A stretch of DNA of 64,000 nt, taken from positions 155,795 to 219,794 of the forward strand of contig CAYURD010000001.1 of the NCBI GenBank assembly GCA_964446865.1, written 5' to 3'. Shown here in pieces: positions 36,601 to 44,868 of this stretch. A program made the translations under genes and the position numbers. The stretch comes from Glaciecola sp964446865 (GTDB taxonomy: Bacteria > Pseudomonadota > Gammaproteobacteria > Enterobacterales > Alteromonadaceae). Positions within the stretch are counted from its first letter, which is position 1; each line of letters opens with the position of its first letter. The notes under the pieces were generated by a model. That model made no database searches and was not told where the DNA came from. It saw nothing but the letters and a program-made list of their open reading frames with translations.

Positions 36601-38071
36601 CAAATTGGTATCTGAACCTGGCGTTGGCACGATTGCGACAGGCGTCGCAAAGGCATATGCAGATTTAATCACCATCTCTGGTTATGATGGCGGAACAGGC
36701 GCCAGCCCGCTCACCTCCGTTAAATATGCAGGGAGCCCATTTGAACTTGGCTTAGCCGAGACGCAACAAGCCTTGGTTGAAAATGGCTTACGCCACATGG
36801 TTCGAGTACAAACCGATGGTGGCTTAAAAACCGGTTTAGATGTTGTTAAAGCCGGCATGTTAGGCGCTGAAAGCTTTGGTTTTGGCACAGGTCCTATGGT
36901 TGCACTTGGCTGTAAGTACTTACGAATATGTCACCTCAATAACTGTGCAACGGGTGTAGCGACACAAGACAATAAACTTCGCGATAACTACTTTATTGGC
37001 TTACCTGAAATGGTAATGAACTACTTTAAATTTGTTGCTCAAGAAGTACGCGAAATCATGGCAAGCATTGGCGTAAGTGAGTTCCAAGACTTAGTTGGCC
37101 GAACTGACTTACTAGAATTGCTTGAAGGCGAAACCGCCAAGCAAAATAAATTGGATTTATCACCACTTCTAGAAAAGTCATCAGCAGGTTCACATACTCA
37201 ACTGTTTTGTTCACAGACGACGAATGCGCCCATTGATAAAGGCGAATTAAATCAACGCATGGTTACTGACTGCGAAGGCGCAGTTATGGCTAAAAAGGGC
37301 AAAGCCGTGGCCTACAAAGTGCGCAACACTGACCGTTCAGTTGGTGCAACGCTTTCAGGTTTAATTGCCCAAAGGCACGGCAATAACGGCATGAGTGATT
37401 ATCCAATTAAGGTATCGCTAACAGGTACCGTTGGCCAAAGCTTTGGCGTATTCAATGCGGGTGGTCTTGAGATGACGCTAGTTGGTGATGCTAATGACTA
37501 TGTAGGCAAAGGCATGACTGGCGGTCGTATTGTTATTCATCCACCAAGCAATGTTACTTTTGATACTCATAATAGTGCTATTATGGGCAATACATGTTTA
37601 TACGGCGCCACTGGCGGTAAACTTTACGCAGCGGGTCGCGCTGGCGAGCGTTTTGCCGTTAGAAATTCAGGTGCAATTGCCGTAATTGAAGGCGCTGGTG
37701 ATAATGCGTGTGAATACATGACAGGTGGTATTGTTGCCATTCTCGGATGTGTTGGCGTTAACTTTGGTGCAGGTATGACGGGCGGTTTCGCATATTTATA
37801 TGATGAATATGACGACTTAGACAGACGAGTCAACTCAGAGTTGGTCGAAATACTCGGCATCGAAGAGAAAGTTATTCTGTCTGAGCATTTACGAGGATTA
37901 ATTAACTCACATTATGAACGCACAGGCAGTGCCCACTCGCTAAACCTGTTGACTAACTTTGCCCAAGAGATTAAAAACTTCCGCTTAGTTAAGCCAAAAA
38001 CCAGCGATGTGAAAAATTTGTTAGGCCATATTAGCCGCTCAAGCGCTGAGCTTCGCGTGCAGGCTCAATAA
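33608..38071 (+). CDS. gltB: Glutamate synthase large (alpha) subunit
   Basis: NADPH-GOGAT large subunit: hydrolyses glutamine and delivers ammonia to 2-oxoglutarate to make glutamate. I start at the ATG at 33608 (GGAG 6 bases upstream), giving 1487 residues. A 12-residue propeptide precedes the class II amidotransferase nucleophile Cys13 (DNCGFGLIAHTEGE). The central and FMN domains follow (GGQSNSGEGGEDPKRF, ISGYDGGTGASPLTSVKYAG), then the 3Fe-4S cysteines in CKYLRICHLNNCATGV, and the C-terminal beta-helix with G-x-x-G-x repeats. An upstream in-frame start at 33569 would add 13 residues and is unlikely given the ribosome site. Operon with gltD. Confidence 0.97.
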   Translation: MGLYHSSDSKDNCGFGLIAHTEGESSHQLVATAIEGLDRMQHRGGVASDGKTGDGCGLLLQKPDSFFKKVAIENGWTLNKNYAVGMVFLSQDPVKAQAARELLNEELQKEMISVLGWREVPVDHSVLGDLAKTGVPQIEQVFVNAPSGWLVPDLERRLYMARRRTEKRIAGDDEFYVACLSTFVTIYKGLVMPKDLPKFYLDLANPDLQSSICVFHQRFSTNTLPKWPLAQPFRFLAHNGEINTIKGNRDWAIARTAKFATPLIPDLMQAAPFVNTEGSDSSSLDNMLELFLAGGMDLFRAMRLLVPPAYQNNKTMDKDLRAFYEFNSMHMEPWDGPAGIVLTNGRHVACNLDRNGLRPARYVITKNGFITLASEIGIWDYEQQDVVEKGRVGPGEMLAVDTHTGKIWRSNEIDEELKSQHPYAEWLESHIARLKPLEECDPVEIGKRAFSDDEMATMHKLFNYSYEEINQVVKVLAKDGQEAVGSMGDDTPMAVMSSKTRTLYDYFRQQFAQVTNPPIDSLRENHVMSLATCIGREQNVFNETSGYAHRVLFESPVLVYTDLAQLSNFSEKYYYNEKISLLYKPEEGLKNALNRICDEVVDAVKNRNAAFVILSDRDISKDTFPIPAAMAVGAVQKRLVNDQLRCDANIVVETGSARDPHHFAVLIGLGATAVYPYLAYETVEQLVAKNDLDISALDAIKNYRKGINKGLFKIMSKMGISTIASYRSSKLFEAVGINKEVCELCFDGVPSRIQGASFDDFEQDLINSSRIAWLARKSMSHGGLLKYVHGGEYHAYNPDVVSSLQKAVVSGEYSDYDVFAKLVNDRNPSHIRDLMKIKSGEAIDISEVEPADNLYKRFDTAAMSIGALSPEAHEALAIAMNRLGGQSNSGEGGEDPKRFNTEKNSKIKQVASGRFGVTPHYLMNANVIQIKVAQGAKPGEGGQLPGDKVNKYIAELRFSVPGVTLISPPPHHDIYSIEDLAQLIFDLKQVNPSALISVKLVSEPGVGTIATGVAKAYADLITISGYDGGTGASPLTSVKYAGSPFELGLAETQQALVENGLRHMVRVQTDGGLKTGLDVVKAGMLGAESFGFGTGPMVALGCKYLRICHLNNCATGVATQDNKLRDNYFIGLPEMVMNYFKFVAQEVREIMASIGVSEFQDLVGRTDLLELLEGETAKQNKLDLSPLLEKSSAGSHTQLFCSQTTNAPIDKGELNQRMVTDCEGAVMAKKGKAVAYKVRNTDRSVGATLSGLIAQRHGNNGMSDYPIKVSLTGTVGQSFGVFNAGGLEMTLVGDANDYVGKGMTGGRIVIHPPSNVTFDTHNSAIMGNTCLYGATGGKLYAAGRAGERFAVRNSGAIAVIEGAGDNACEYMTGGIVAILGCVGVNFGAGMTGGFAYLYDEYDDLDRRVNSELVEILGIEEKVILSEHLRGLINSHYERTGSAHSLNLLTNFAQEIKNFRLVKPKTSDVKNLLGHISRSSAELRVQAQ

Positions 38072-38103
38072 GATACAAAAGAGATTAGGAGAGTTATAAG
38101 CGT

Positions 38104-39519
38104 ATGGCTAAGAATGTATATCAATTTGTTGATGTTGAACGTATTGATCCGCCTAAAAAGCCGATTGTGATGCGCACCGAAGAGTTTGGTGAAATTTACC
38201 AACCCATGACAGCATCACAAGCAGCAGGTCAAGCAGATAGATGCTTAGACTGCGGAAATCCATATTGTGAATGGAAGTGCCCCGTACATAATTTTATCCC
38301 ACAGTGGCTTGATTTAGCCAATGAAGGAAAAATTATAGAAGCCGCTGAATTATCACATAAAACCAACAGTTTACCTGAGGTCTGTGGTCGTGTATGTCCA
38401 CAGGATCGTTTATGTGAAGGGGCTTGTACTCTAAATGACGATTTTGGTGCGGTGACTATTGGTAGTATTGAAAAATACATCACCGACACTGCATTTAAAA
38501 TGGGCTGGCGACCAGATATGTCGCAAGTACAGTGGACAGATAAAAAAGTCGCTATTATTGGTGCCGGGCCAGCCGGACTAGCTTGTGCCGACATCTTAGT
38601 TCGAAATGGCGTGAAGCCAGTGGTGTTTGATAAGTACGAAGAAATTGGCGGCTTACTCACCTTTGGTATTCCCTCTTTTAAGTTAGAAAAAGACGTCATT
38701 ACCTTGCGCCGTGAAATCTTCAGCGATATGGGTATTGAATTTAGGCTAAATACTGAAGTTGGTAAAGACGTGGCTTTTCAGCAACTCATTGATGACTACG
38801 ATTGCGTATTTTTAGGCATGGGAACGTACAAAGCAATGCAAGGTGGTTTTGCTAACGAATCTGCACCAGGTGTTTATGAAGCGCTACCATTTTTGATAGC
38901 CAATACTAACCGTGTAATGGGTATCGAAAAATCTGTTGATGATTTTATTGATATGAAAGGCAAACGTGTTGTTGTCCTTGGTGGCGGCGATACAACAATG
39001 GATTGTGTAAGAACGTCAATAAGACAAAGTGCAGCATCCGTTACCTGTGCTTACCGACGAGACGAACAAAGCATGCCAGGTTCACGTCGAGAAGTAGTAA
39101 ATGCACGTGAAGAAGGCGTGAACTTTGAGTTTAACATTCAACCTATTGATATCGCAGTAGATGACGCAGGTAATGCAATTGGCGTTCGCATGGTCAGAAC
39201 CGAAATGGGTAAACCCGATGCACAAGGTCGTCGTCAAGCTGTTGAAGTGCCGGGCTCTGAGTTTTTGATGGAAGCTGATGCAGTGATTATTGCCTTTGGT
39301 TTTCAGCCAAGTCCAGCGCCTTGGTTTGGAGAGTACGGTATTATGCTAGACGAAAAAGGCCGTGTAAGAGCGCCTTCTCAAGGTACAAATCCTTTCCAAA
39401 CAACCAATCCCAAAATATTTTCGGGAGGCGATATGGTCAGAGGATCTGATTTAGTCGTGACTGCTATCGACGAAGGTCGTCGCGCTGCTGAAGGCATTTT
39501 GGATTATATGGAAGTATAA
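38104..39519 (+). CDS. gltD: Glutamate synthase small (beta) subunit
   Basis: NADPH-oxidising subunit that feeds electrons to GltB. Two N-terminal 4Fe-4S cysteine clusters (CLDCGNPYCEWKCPVHN and CGRVCPQDRLCEGAC), an FAD Rossmann motif (IIGAGPAGLACADIL) and an NADPH motif (VLGGGDTTMDCVRTS). It has 471 residues, the family size. It starts 32 bases after gltB behind TTAGGAGAG. Confidence 0.97.
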   Translation: MAKNVYQFVDVERIDPPKKPIVMRTEEFGEIYQPMTASQAAGQADRCLDCGNPYCEWKCPVHNFIPQWLDLANEGKIIEAAELSHKTNSLPEVCGRVCPQDRLCEGACTLNDDFGAVTIGSIEKYITDTAFKMGWRPDMSQVQWTDKKVAIIGAGPAGLACADILVRNGVKPVVFDKYEEIGGLLTFGIPSFKLEKDVITLRREIFSDMGIEFRLNTEVGKDVAFQQLIDDYDCVFLGMGTYKAMQGGFANESAPGVYEALPFLIANTNRVMGIEKSVDDFIDMKGKRVVVLGGGDTTMDCVRTSIRQSAASVTCAYRRDEQSMPGSRREVVNAREEGVNFEFNIQPIDIAVDDAGNAIGVRMVRTEMGKPDAQGRRQAVEVPGSEFLMEADAVIIAFGFQPSPAPWFGEYGIMLDEKGRVRAPSQGTNPFQTTNPKIFSGGDMVRGSDLVVTAIDEGRRAAEGILDYMEV

Positions 39520-39567
39520 GTAAGTTATAAGCTTCTATAACACCTCATTTTAATACACACCTTAAAA

Positions 39568-39598
39568 AGCCTGTAGCGGATTGCATTCGTCGCAGGCT
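39568..39598 (+). terminator. Hairpin after gltD
   Basis: AGCCTGTAGCG can pair with CGTCGCAGGCT around a short loop, 48 bases after the gltD stop. There is no T tract behind it, so it may be a 3'-end stabiliser or a factor-dependent terminator. Confidence 0.4.
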
Positions 39599-39683
39599 AT
39601 TCGTATGCTAAGTTTGAATTAACGCCCAAGAGATTTCTGCCGATAACTAGGCATAAAATTTGTGCTGTGGGCCGGAGCTTAGT

Positions 39684-40769
39684 ATGTATTCATATTCAAT
39701 CAATAAAAAACTCGTGTTGTCGGCGTTACTGCTTGCATCTGTATCAGTTATGGCAAATGATGCTGCTAAGACGACAAATGAGTCGTCGGTAACGCAAGCA
39801 GAAAACGAAGCAGCGACCGAAGATGCAAAGATGCAGGAAGATTCAGTAAAACTGGATGAAGCAGCAAAAGCGACGGCAGCGCTCATCGCGGCCACCTTGA
39901 GCAATGGAAGTATGCAAGCCCCTTCTACTAATACAAGCGAAGCCAACTTAGCGCAAACAGACAAAGCGCTTGAGGATAACTCAGGTGAAGCAATAGTCAG
40001 TGAAATTACAAAAGAGGAAACTGCTAGCTCTGAATCTGAATTAGCTAGACTCTCTGTAAAGGAAACCGCTGCCGAAATCGAACCAGCAACCGAAATCGGA
40101 ACAGCAGCCGCAACCGAAAACCTAGCCGACGACACAGTGGCTGAAGAAGCTAACAATGAGCCAGATGAAGTTGACACATTAATAGCAAAAACGTCGACTG
40201 AAGGCGATAAGCAAACATCAGACACACAAGATACGCCGGAACAAACGGCATCGATTACGCAAACCTTGATTGCATCAAGTGAGTCTACAATTCAAATTGA
40301 AGAAACTAAACCAACTGAACGTCAATTACCCACAGCAGCAATGCCAGCGCCAGTTGCGGAGCCAGCAAGCGCTGTTGGCATTGCATCATCTGTTAGCTCT
40401 GCGACTGCTGCAGTCACAACGTCGGCCGCGACGTTAAGCTCTGCGCCATCGTCTAGCGCTATTGCAGACAATGCCAGTAGCACGCAAATGAACACCCAAA
40501 GCTGCCCTAACGACTTTTTTGAAGTGAAATTACCGCAAGATGGCAAACTTTGTCAGGTCTTTGCCGCCGATTTGCCTGCTTCAATGATTTTATTTGTGCC
40601 ACAAACGCCTGAACAGGTTATTCAGTTCTATCAACAAGACGCCGACAGCTTCAGTACGAGTAGGCAGGTAAAAGACCGGTTTATGCTACAAAGCGACGAT
40701 AAAAACAAAACGGTTATTATTTCAGCCGACGGGCAAGGTACACAAATAGACATTTTAGTGAAAAGTTAG
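39684..40769 (+). CDS. Secreted low-complexity protein with small conserved-looking C-terminal domain
   Basis: Not recognised. The ATG at 39684 (CGGAG 7 bases upstream) gives 361 residues; an upstream in-frame TTG at 39660 is less likely. A signal peptide is clear (KKLVLSALLLASVSVMA). Residues about 20-270 are an Ala/Thr/Glu/Ser-rich, largely acidic and probably disordered stretch with internal near-repeats (E-I-E-P-A-T / E-I-G-T-A-A). The last 90 residues look folded: CPNDFFEVKLPQDGKLCQVF has two Cys 14 apart that could form a disulfide, followed by VPQTPEQVIQFYQQD and a strand-rich end. A tether plus globular periplasmic or surface domain is inferred. It stands alone between gltD and the DUF2726 gene. 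Confidence 0.75.
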   Translation: MYSYSINKKLVLSALLLASVSVMANDAAKTTNESSVTQAENEAATEDAKMQEDSVKLDEAAKATAALIAATLSNGSMQAPSTNTSEANLAQTDKALEDNSGEAIVSEITKEETASSESELARLSVKETAAEIEPATEIGTAAATENLADDTVAEEANNEPDEVDTLIAKTSTEGDKQTSDTQDTPEQTASITQTLIASSESTIQIEETKPTERQLPTAAMPAPVAEPASAVGIASSVSSATAAVTTSAATLSSAPSSSAIADNASSTQMNTQSCPNDFFEVKLPQDGKLCQVFAADLPASMILFVPQTPEQVIQFYQQDADSFSTSRQVKDRFMLQSDDKNKTVIISADGQGTQIDILVKS

Positions 40770-40809
40770 TTTTTAATTAAATATCAATCACTTAATTTAT
40801 CAACAACAT

Positions 40810-40837
40810 GATTGCGAGCGAAAAAACGTTCGCAATC
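40810..40837. terminator. Strong hairpin without T tract
   Basis: GATTGCGAGCG pairs with CGTTCGCAATC (one G-U pair) around AAAAAA, 41 bases after the stop of the secreted protein gene. It is the most stable stem in this spacer, but neither strand has a following T run. Either a weak or factor-dependent terminator, or a protein-binding dyad. Confidence 0.4.
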
Positions 40838-40924
40838 CAAAAACTCTCAGATGTATTGTTCAATACTTTGGCACGTCCTTTGCTAAATCCCCATCAAACC
40901 ACATGTATTTAACCTGGAGTTTGT

Positions 40925-41524
40925 ATGGAAATCGCAATCATTTTAATGGCTTTACTCATCTGCATTTCGGTAATCGCTATTAAGTTTAATAACGAGAGTA
41001 TTGATTTTCCTTTCGCAGTCAAACGTCAAATGTTCACTGCAGCTGAACGTCAATTTTTAACACTTATCGAACATGCTGTAGGCAACGAATTTAGAGTCAT
41101 TTCCCGAGTGAGACTAAGTGAACTTTTAAGTCTTCGCAAAAATACCAATCAAAAGATTGCCAAAAGTGCACTTTTAAGAGCAGGCGCGAAACAAGTTGAC
41201 TTTGTTTTGTGTGACAAGAGCGACATGACACCCATTATGGCTATCGATTTAGTGTATGGATCAGGTCCTAATGGTCACAATATGCAGCGCGACTTTTTTG
41301 TAAATGGTGCGCTTGAAACCGCCGCAATCCCTCACGTTAGGATTAAAGCAAAAGCGGGATACAGTGTAGCCGACATCAAAGAATGTATTGAAGCTAAACT
41401 CATCCCTCTGCGTCGACGACAAGGAAAAGTACCATTTTTAGGTACCGACGAAAAACCAAGTTTAGTAAAACCACATGGCCGCCCTACTCGTCCATTAAAT
41501 CCACATAGAAATGTAGCAGCATAA
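40925..41524 (+). CDS. DUF2726 domain protein, membrane-anchored
   Basis: Protein of unknown function with an N-terminal helix (IAIILMALLICISVIAI) and a DUF2726 domain: FTAAERQFLTLIEHAVGNEF, ISRVRLSELLSL, FVLCDKSDMTPIMAIDL. DUF2726 resembles restriction-endonuclease-like (PD-(D/E)xK) folds in some descriptions; the AIDLVYG segment could be the core strand, but I cannot confirm catalytic residues. It has 199 residues. CTGGAG ribosome site. Followed by a 12-bp tandem array and then mtnN. Confidence 0.8.
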   Translation: MEIAIILMALLICISVIAIKFNNESIDFPFAVKRQMFTAAERQFLTLIEHAVGNEFRVISRVRLSELLSLRKNTNQKIAKSALLRAGAKQVDFVLCDKSDMTPIMAIDLVYGSGPNGHNMQRDFFVNGALETAAIPHVRIKAKAGYSVADIKECIEAKLIPLRRRQGKVPFLGTDEKPSLVKPHGRPTRPLNPHRNVAA

Positions 41525-41532
41525 GGTTTTAT

Positions 41533-41580
41533 CGCCTACACTAGCGCCTACACCAACGCCATCACTAGCGTCATCACTTG
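41533..41580. repeat. Four tandem 12-bp units after the DUF2726 gene
   Basis: CGCCTACACTAG, CGCCTACACCAA, CGCCATCACTAG and CGTCATCACTTG follow one another exactly, beginning 9 bases after the stop codon. The copies have diverged by a few bases each. No stem or promoter is visible in them. Confidence 0.75.
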
Positions 41581-41631
41581 ATGCTGGCTCTTATTCGAGA
41601 TGGCTTTAACTAAATTATTAGTAGGAATATT

Positions 41632-42324
41632 ATGAAAATTGTCATTATTGGCGCAATGGAGCAAGAAATTGCTCTTTTAAAAGCACAAATGGAAAACTGT
41701 GAAACGCGGACCGTATCATACCTAAATGTGTTTACAGGCAATATCAATCAACATGACATTTTTCTTGTCCAGTGCGGCATTGGTAAAGTCGCGTCAGCGG
41801 CGGCAACCGCGCTTTTAATCCAAACTTTTACACCAGACCGTGTCATAAACACGGGTTCTGCAGGTGGCTTTGACAAAGAACTTGATATTGGCGATGTCGT
41901 CATTGCTACCCAATTGTTACATCACGATGTTGACGTGACGCACTTTGGTTACAAACTTGGCCAAGTTCCCCAAATGCCTGAGTATTACGTAAGTGATGAG
42001 ACTTTAGTCAGCGTAGCCAAAAATGCGATTAGTGATATTAGTGGTATCAAAGCTAAAACAGGCCTTGTTTGTACCGGCGACAGCTTTGTTGGTAGTGACG
42101 AAGCGGCAGCGCTTATTCGCACAAACTTTTCAAATATGGCCGCTGTAGAAATGGAAGGCGCGGCCATTGCTCAAGTATGCCACCTAATGAAAACACCATT
42201 TGTTGTTATTAGAAGTTTGTCGGACATAGCCGGAAAAACCTCTACTATGTCGTTTGAAGCATACTTAGAAGTCGCGGCTAAACACTCAGCACAGTTCGTC
42301 ATTAATATGCTCAACAAGCTATAA
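41632..42324 (+). CDS. mtnN: 5'-methylthioadenosine/S-adenosylhomocysteine nucleosidase
   Basis: Hydrolyses MTA and SAH, recycling by-products of methylation, polyamine and autoinducer synthesis. It has 230 residues with IIGAMEQEIALLKAQM at the N-terminus, NTGSAGGFDKELDIGDVVIA, the substrate-binding MEGAAIAQVCH and the catalytic Asp in IRSLSDIAGK. TAGGA precedes the ATG. It leads a likely operon with cbiB and btuF, an order also seen in vibrios. Confidence 0.96.
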   Translation: MKIVIIGAMEQEIALLKAQMENCETRTVSYLNVFTGNINQHDIFLVQCGIGKVASAAATALLIQTFTPDRVINTGSAGGFDKELDIGDVVIATQLLHHDVDVTHFGYKLGQVPQMPEYYVSDETLVSVAKNAISDISGIKAKTGLVCTGDSFVGSDEAAALIRTNFSNMAAVEMEGAAIAQVCHLMKTPFVVIRSLSDIAGKTSTMSFEAYLEVAAKHSAQFVINMLNKL

Positions 42325-42352
42325 ATTTCTTCGGAAAAACCGCAATACACTG

Positions 42353-43336
42353 ATGTCGATTGAAGATTTACTCCTTGCATTCTTGCCCATCATAGTCATC
42401 AAAGCTGCTCTTTTCTTAGAGAGAGTAGTACCTATTTCAAGCAGTATTGACCCTTTGACGTTTTTTCGATTTGTTTGCCAAAGAATGGCCCTCAAAGTGC
42501 ATGATCCACAGGCAAGCAAACAACAACAAACAATAGCAGGCGCCTTGGCTCTCGGGGCGCTGACTATTCCCCTTTTGCTAATCATCTATTTGATACATAG
42601 TATCGCCAGTTACCCTTGGTTAATTGATATTTTACTATTGTGGGTCATGATGCAATTCCGACAAGATGAGCAAGTGTTTAACAGCAGCTTACAAGCCTTA
42701 AAGAGTAATAAAGCAAAACTTGCTAAAGATCTTTCACAACAAAAGTTAAAACGTGACACTGAAAACCTTTCTAAAATGGGATTGATAAAAGCAAATTTAG
42801 AGGGCACATTCTTACGTTACCATTATCAACAATTTACTCTCATTTGTTGCTACCTCGTCTTTGGCCCTATTGCGGCAATTTTGTATCGCTTAAGCTATGA
42901 AGCACAACAGCAATGGAGTAGCAAAACCCAAGAATTTGCTTATTTTGGATTGATCCCAAGTACAATCAGTCGGCTTATACAGCTTATTCCAAATGTACTC
43001 ACAAGCCTTAGTTTTGGTATGGCATCGCAGGCGAAACAAGCCATGCGGCAAATCATTGATAAAGGATGGTGGCACCTAGTTTTCGCCAACTTTACCTTTT
43101 CAAATACACGAGATATATTGTTGATGGGCTTAAGCCGCGCGCTGGAAGTGAATACCGGTGGTCCGGTGATGATAAACGCCAAAAAGCAAAACCGAACACG
43201 TTTTTATTCAAGCAATAAGACTGAACCTGATTTTGTTCATGGTAATATCTTGAAAGTCTCCATAAATAAGCACCTAATATTAACCTTAAGTTTGCTGATC
43301 GTATTTTATTCCATGGCCTTGATATCAAAATACTGA
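42353..43336 (+). CDS. cbiB: CobD/CbiB-family cobalamin biosynthesis membrane protein
   Basis: Predicted adenosylcobinamide-phosphate synthase, which attaches aminopropanol to adenosylcobyric acid during B12 synthesis or salvage. It has 327 residues with hydrophobic segments near 10-30, 60-100, 155-180 and the C-terminus. CbiB-like features are the early FFRFVCQRMALKVHD, VMMQFRQDEQVFNSSLQALK and YFGLIPSTISRLIQLIPN. The match is to a divergent branch, and several canonical CbiB motifs are weak. Its place before btuF supports a corrinoid role. Confidence 0.75.
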   Translation: MSIEDLLLAFLPIIVIKAALFLERVVPISSSIDPLTFFRFVCQRMALKVHDPQASKQQQTIAGALALGALTIPLLLIIYLIHSIASYPWLIDILLLWVMMQFRQDEQVFNSSLQALKSNKAKLAKDLSQQKLKRDTENLSKMGLIKANLEGTFLRYHYQQFTLICCYLVFGPIAAILYRLSYEAQQQWSSKTQEFAYFGLIPSTISRLIQLIPNVLTSLSFGMASQAKQAMRQIIDKGWWHLVFANFTFSNTRDILLMGLSRALEVNTGGPVMINAKKQNRTRFYSSNKTEPDFVHGNILKVSINKHLILTLSLLIVFYSMALISKY

Positions 43337-43402
43337 TATCAAGACATTGACTGTAAATAGAAAGGCAATTTTACACCATTAACAGGCAGCCCTTCTTCTT
43401 AC

Positions 43403-44299
43403 ATGAATAAGTTATTATCTCGGTCAAACGTAAACATAAGCCACAACATACGATATGTCATTTTGTATTTATGCATGTTAATACCACTCGTTTTGTCGAC
43501 TAATGCAGCGGCCAACAACAATGCTGTACTTAAGAGTGAGCAAAATAACAAAGCCAATAGCCAAAGGATTATTAGCCTAAGTCCACACCTAACTGAATGG
43601 GTCTTTGCACTAAACAAGCAAAAGAATTTAATCGCTGTAAGCGACTACAGCGACTTCCCCAAACAAGCTGCTCAATACCCGAGCGTCGCTAGCTATCAAG
43701 GCGCTAACATCGCCGAAATTATACGCTTAGCCCCTTCACATATTTTGGTTTGGCGTGGCGGCAATAAAGATGCAGATATCGAAAAGCTGAAAAGTCTTGG
43801 ATTTGCGGTTTACGAATCTAACATTGATAGCCTAGATAGTTTTATCAAGGATATTGAGCAATTGGGTGTCTTTTTAGGGGCCCAAGCCCGTGCGAACATG
43901 ATTGTTAATCGCCTTAATGTCAAACTAGAAGCCTTAAAAAACACGTACAAAGGACAGCAAGTTAGCGCAGTATATTATATGAATACCCATCCCTTAATTG
44001 GCTTAGGTAATGACACTTGGCTAAACGAACTTCTATCTGTGTGTGGCATTTCTAATATTTATTCGAACAGTGCAAGTGCCTACCCGCAATTGAAGTTAAG
44101 CGACATTATTCGCAAGCAGCCTAATGTGATTATTGCCGCCAATAAATCTGAACCCACAGAACTTCACAACTTTTGGTCACCGCATCATAAGGTGCTTAAT
44201 AGTCATTTAATACGAGCAAATCCAGATGCGCTTCATCGCTTTACAATCCGCGCTATTGATGAACTAAACCAAGTTTGTGTTAACGCGTATAAGTATTAA
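43403..44299 (+). CDS. btuF: Vitamin B12-binding protein BtuF
   Basis: Periplasmic cobalamin-binding protein that serves the BtuCD importer. It has 298 residues with a signal peptide (about 1-33) and the class III binding-protein fold: IISLSPHLTEWVFALNKQKN, VASYQGANIAEIIRLAPSHI, LVWRGGNKD and TWLNELLSVCGISNIY. No btuCD genes are in this window. It lies 66 bases after cbiB on the same strand. Confidence 0.9.
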   Translation: MNKLLSRSNVNISHNIRYVILYLCMLIPLVLSTNAAANNNAVLKSEQNNKANSQRIISLSPHLTEWVFALNKQKNLIAVSDYSDFPKQAAQYPSVASYQGANIAEIIRLAPSHILVWRGGNKDADIEKLKSLGFAVYESNIDSLDSFIKDIEQLGVFLGAQARANMIVNRLNVKLEALKNTYKGQQVSAVYYMNTHPLIGLGNDTWLNELLSVCGISNIYSNSASAYPQLKLSDIIRKQPNVIIAANKSEPTELHNFWSPHHKVLNSHLIRANPDALHRFTIRAIDELNQVCVNAYKY

Positions 44300-44329
44300 T
44301 TACATTTTTAACGACCATAGGCCGCTCAC

Positions 44330-44785
44330 ATGAAAACTCGCGCAATCATTCACAACACTGTATCAAAACAATCCCTTCTTATGGCCTCAATTGGCACGGT
44401 CTTAATCATGCTTTGCATGCTTTTACTCACGCCAACTTCAGCAACTGCATCGTCTAAGAGTATTAGCGCCGAGCAATTTATCAAAATGCCAGAAGCCGAT
44501 AGGTTTTTGTTAGATGTTAGAACACCAGGCGAATATCAAGACGGTTATATCGCGAATGCAGTGAATATACCTGTCGCTAACCTAGCAAAAAACCTCGATA
44601 AACTTAAAGACAAGGACCAACAAATCGTGGTTTATTGTCGCTCAGGTCGACGCGCAAGTACTGCAATTGAGTATTTATCATCGCAGGGCTTTACTAATTT
44701 GGTTCATTTAGAGGGCGACTTTGGCGAGTGGGAAGCAAACGAGCGAACAATCACAAAACCCAAAAAATCAGCGACAAACAAATAA
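44330..44785 (+). CDS. Secreted single-domain rhodanese
   Basis: Periplasmic sulfurtransferase-like protein of 151 residues. A long signal peptide (hydrophobic core at about residues 20-38, cut near ATASS) precedes one rhodanese domain: FLLDVRTPGEYQDGYIANAV, then the active loop VVYCRSGRRAS with catalytic Cys, and GFTNLVHLEGDFGEW. The CRSGRR loop is the six-residue sulfurtransferase type. It is similar to PspE. Natural substrate unknown. Confidence 0.9.
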   Translation: MKTRAIIHNTVSKQSLLMASIGTVLIMLCMLLLTPTSATASSKSISAEQFIKMPEADRFLLDVRTPGEYQDGYIANAVNIPVANLAKNLDKLKDKDQQIVVYCRSGRRASTAIEYLSSQGFTNLVHLEGDFGEWEANERTITKPKKSATNK

Positions 44786-44810
44786 GCGTCAGACACTGAT
44801 GCACTAATGA

Positions 44811-44840
44811 AAAAAAGGCGCAATAGTTTGCGCCTTTTTC
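44811..44840. terminator. Bidirectional intrinsic terminator between rhodanese gene and tyrS
   Basis: AAAAAAGGCGCA and TGCGCCTTTTTC form a stem with a short loop and A/T tracts on both sides, so it can end transcription of both convergent genes. Confidence 0.9.
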
Positions 44841-44868
44841 ATGTTTGTCGATAAACTACTCGATGCCG

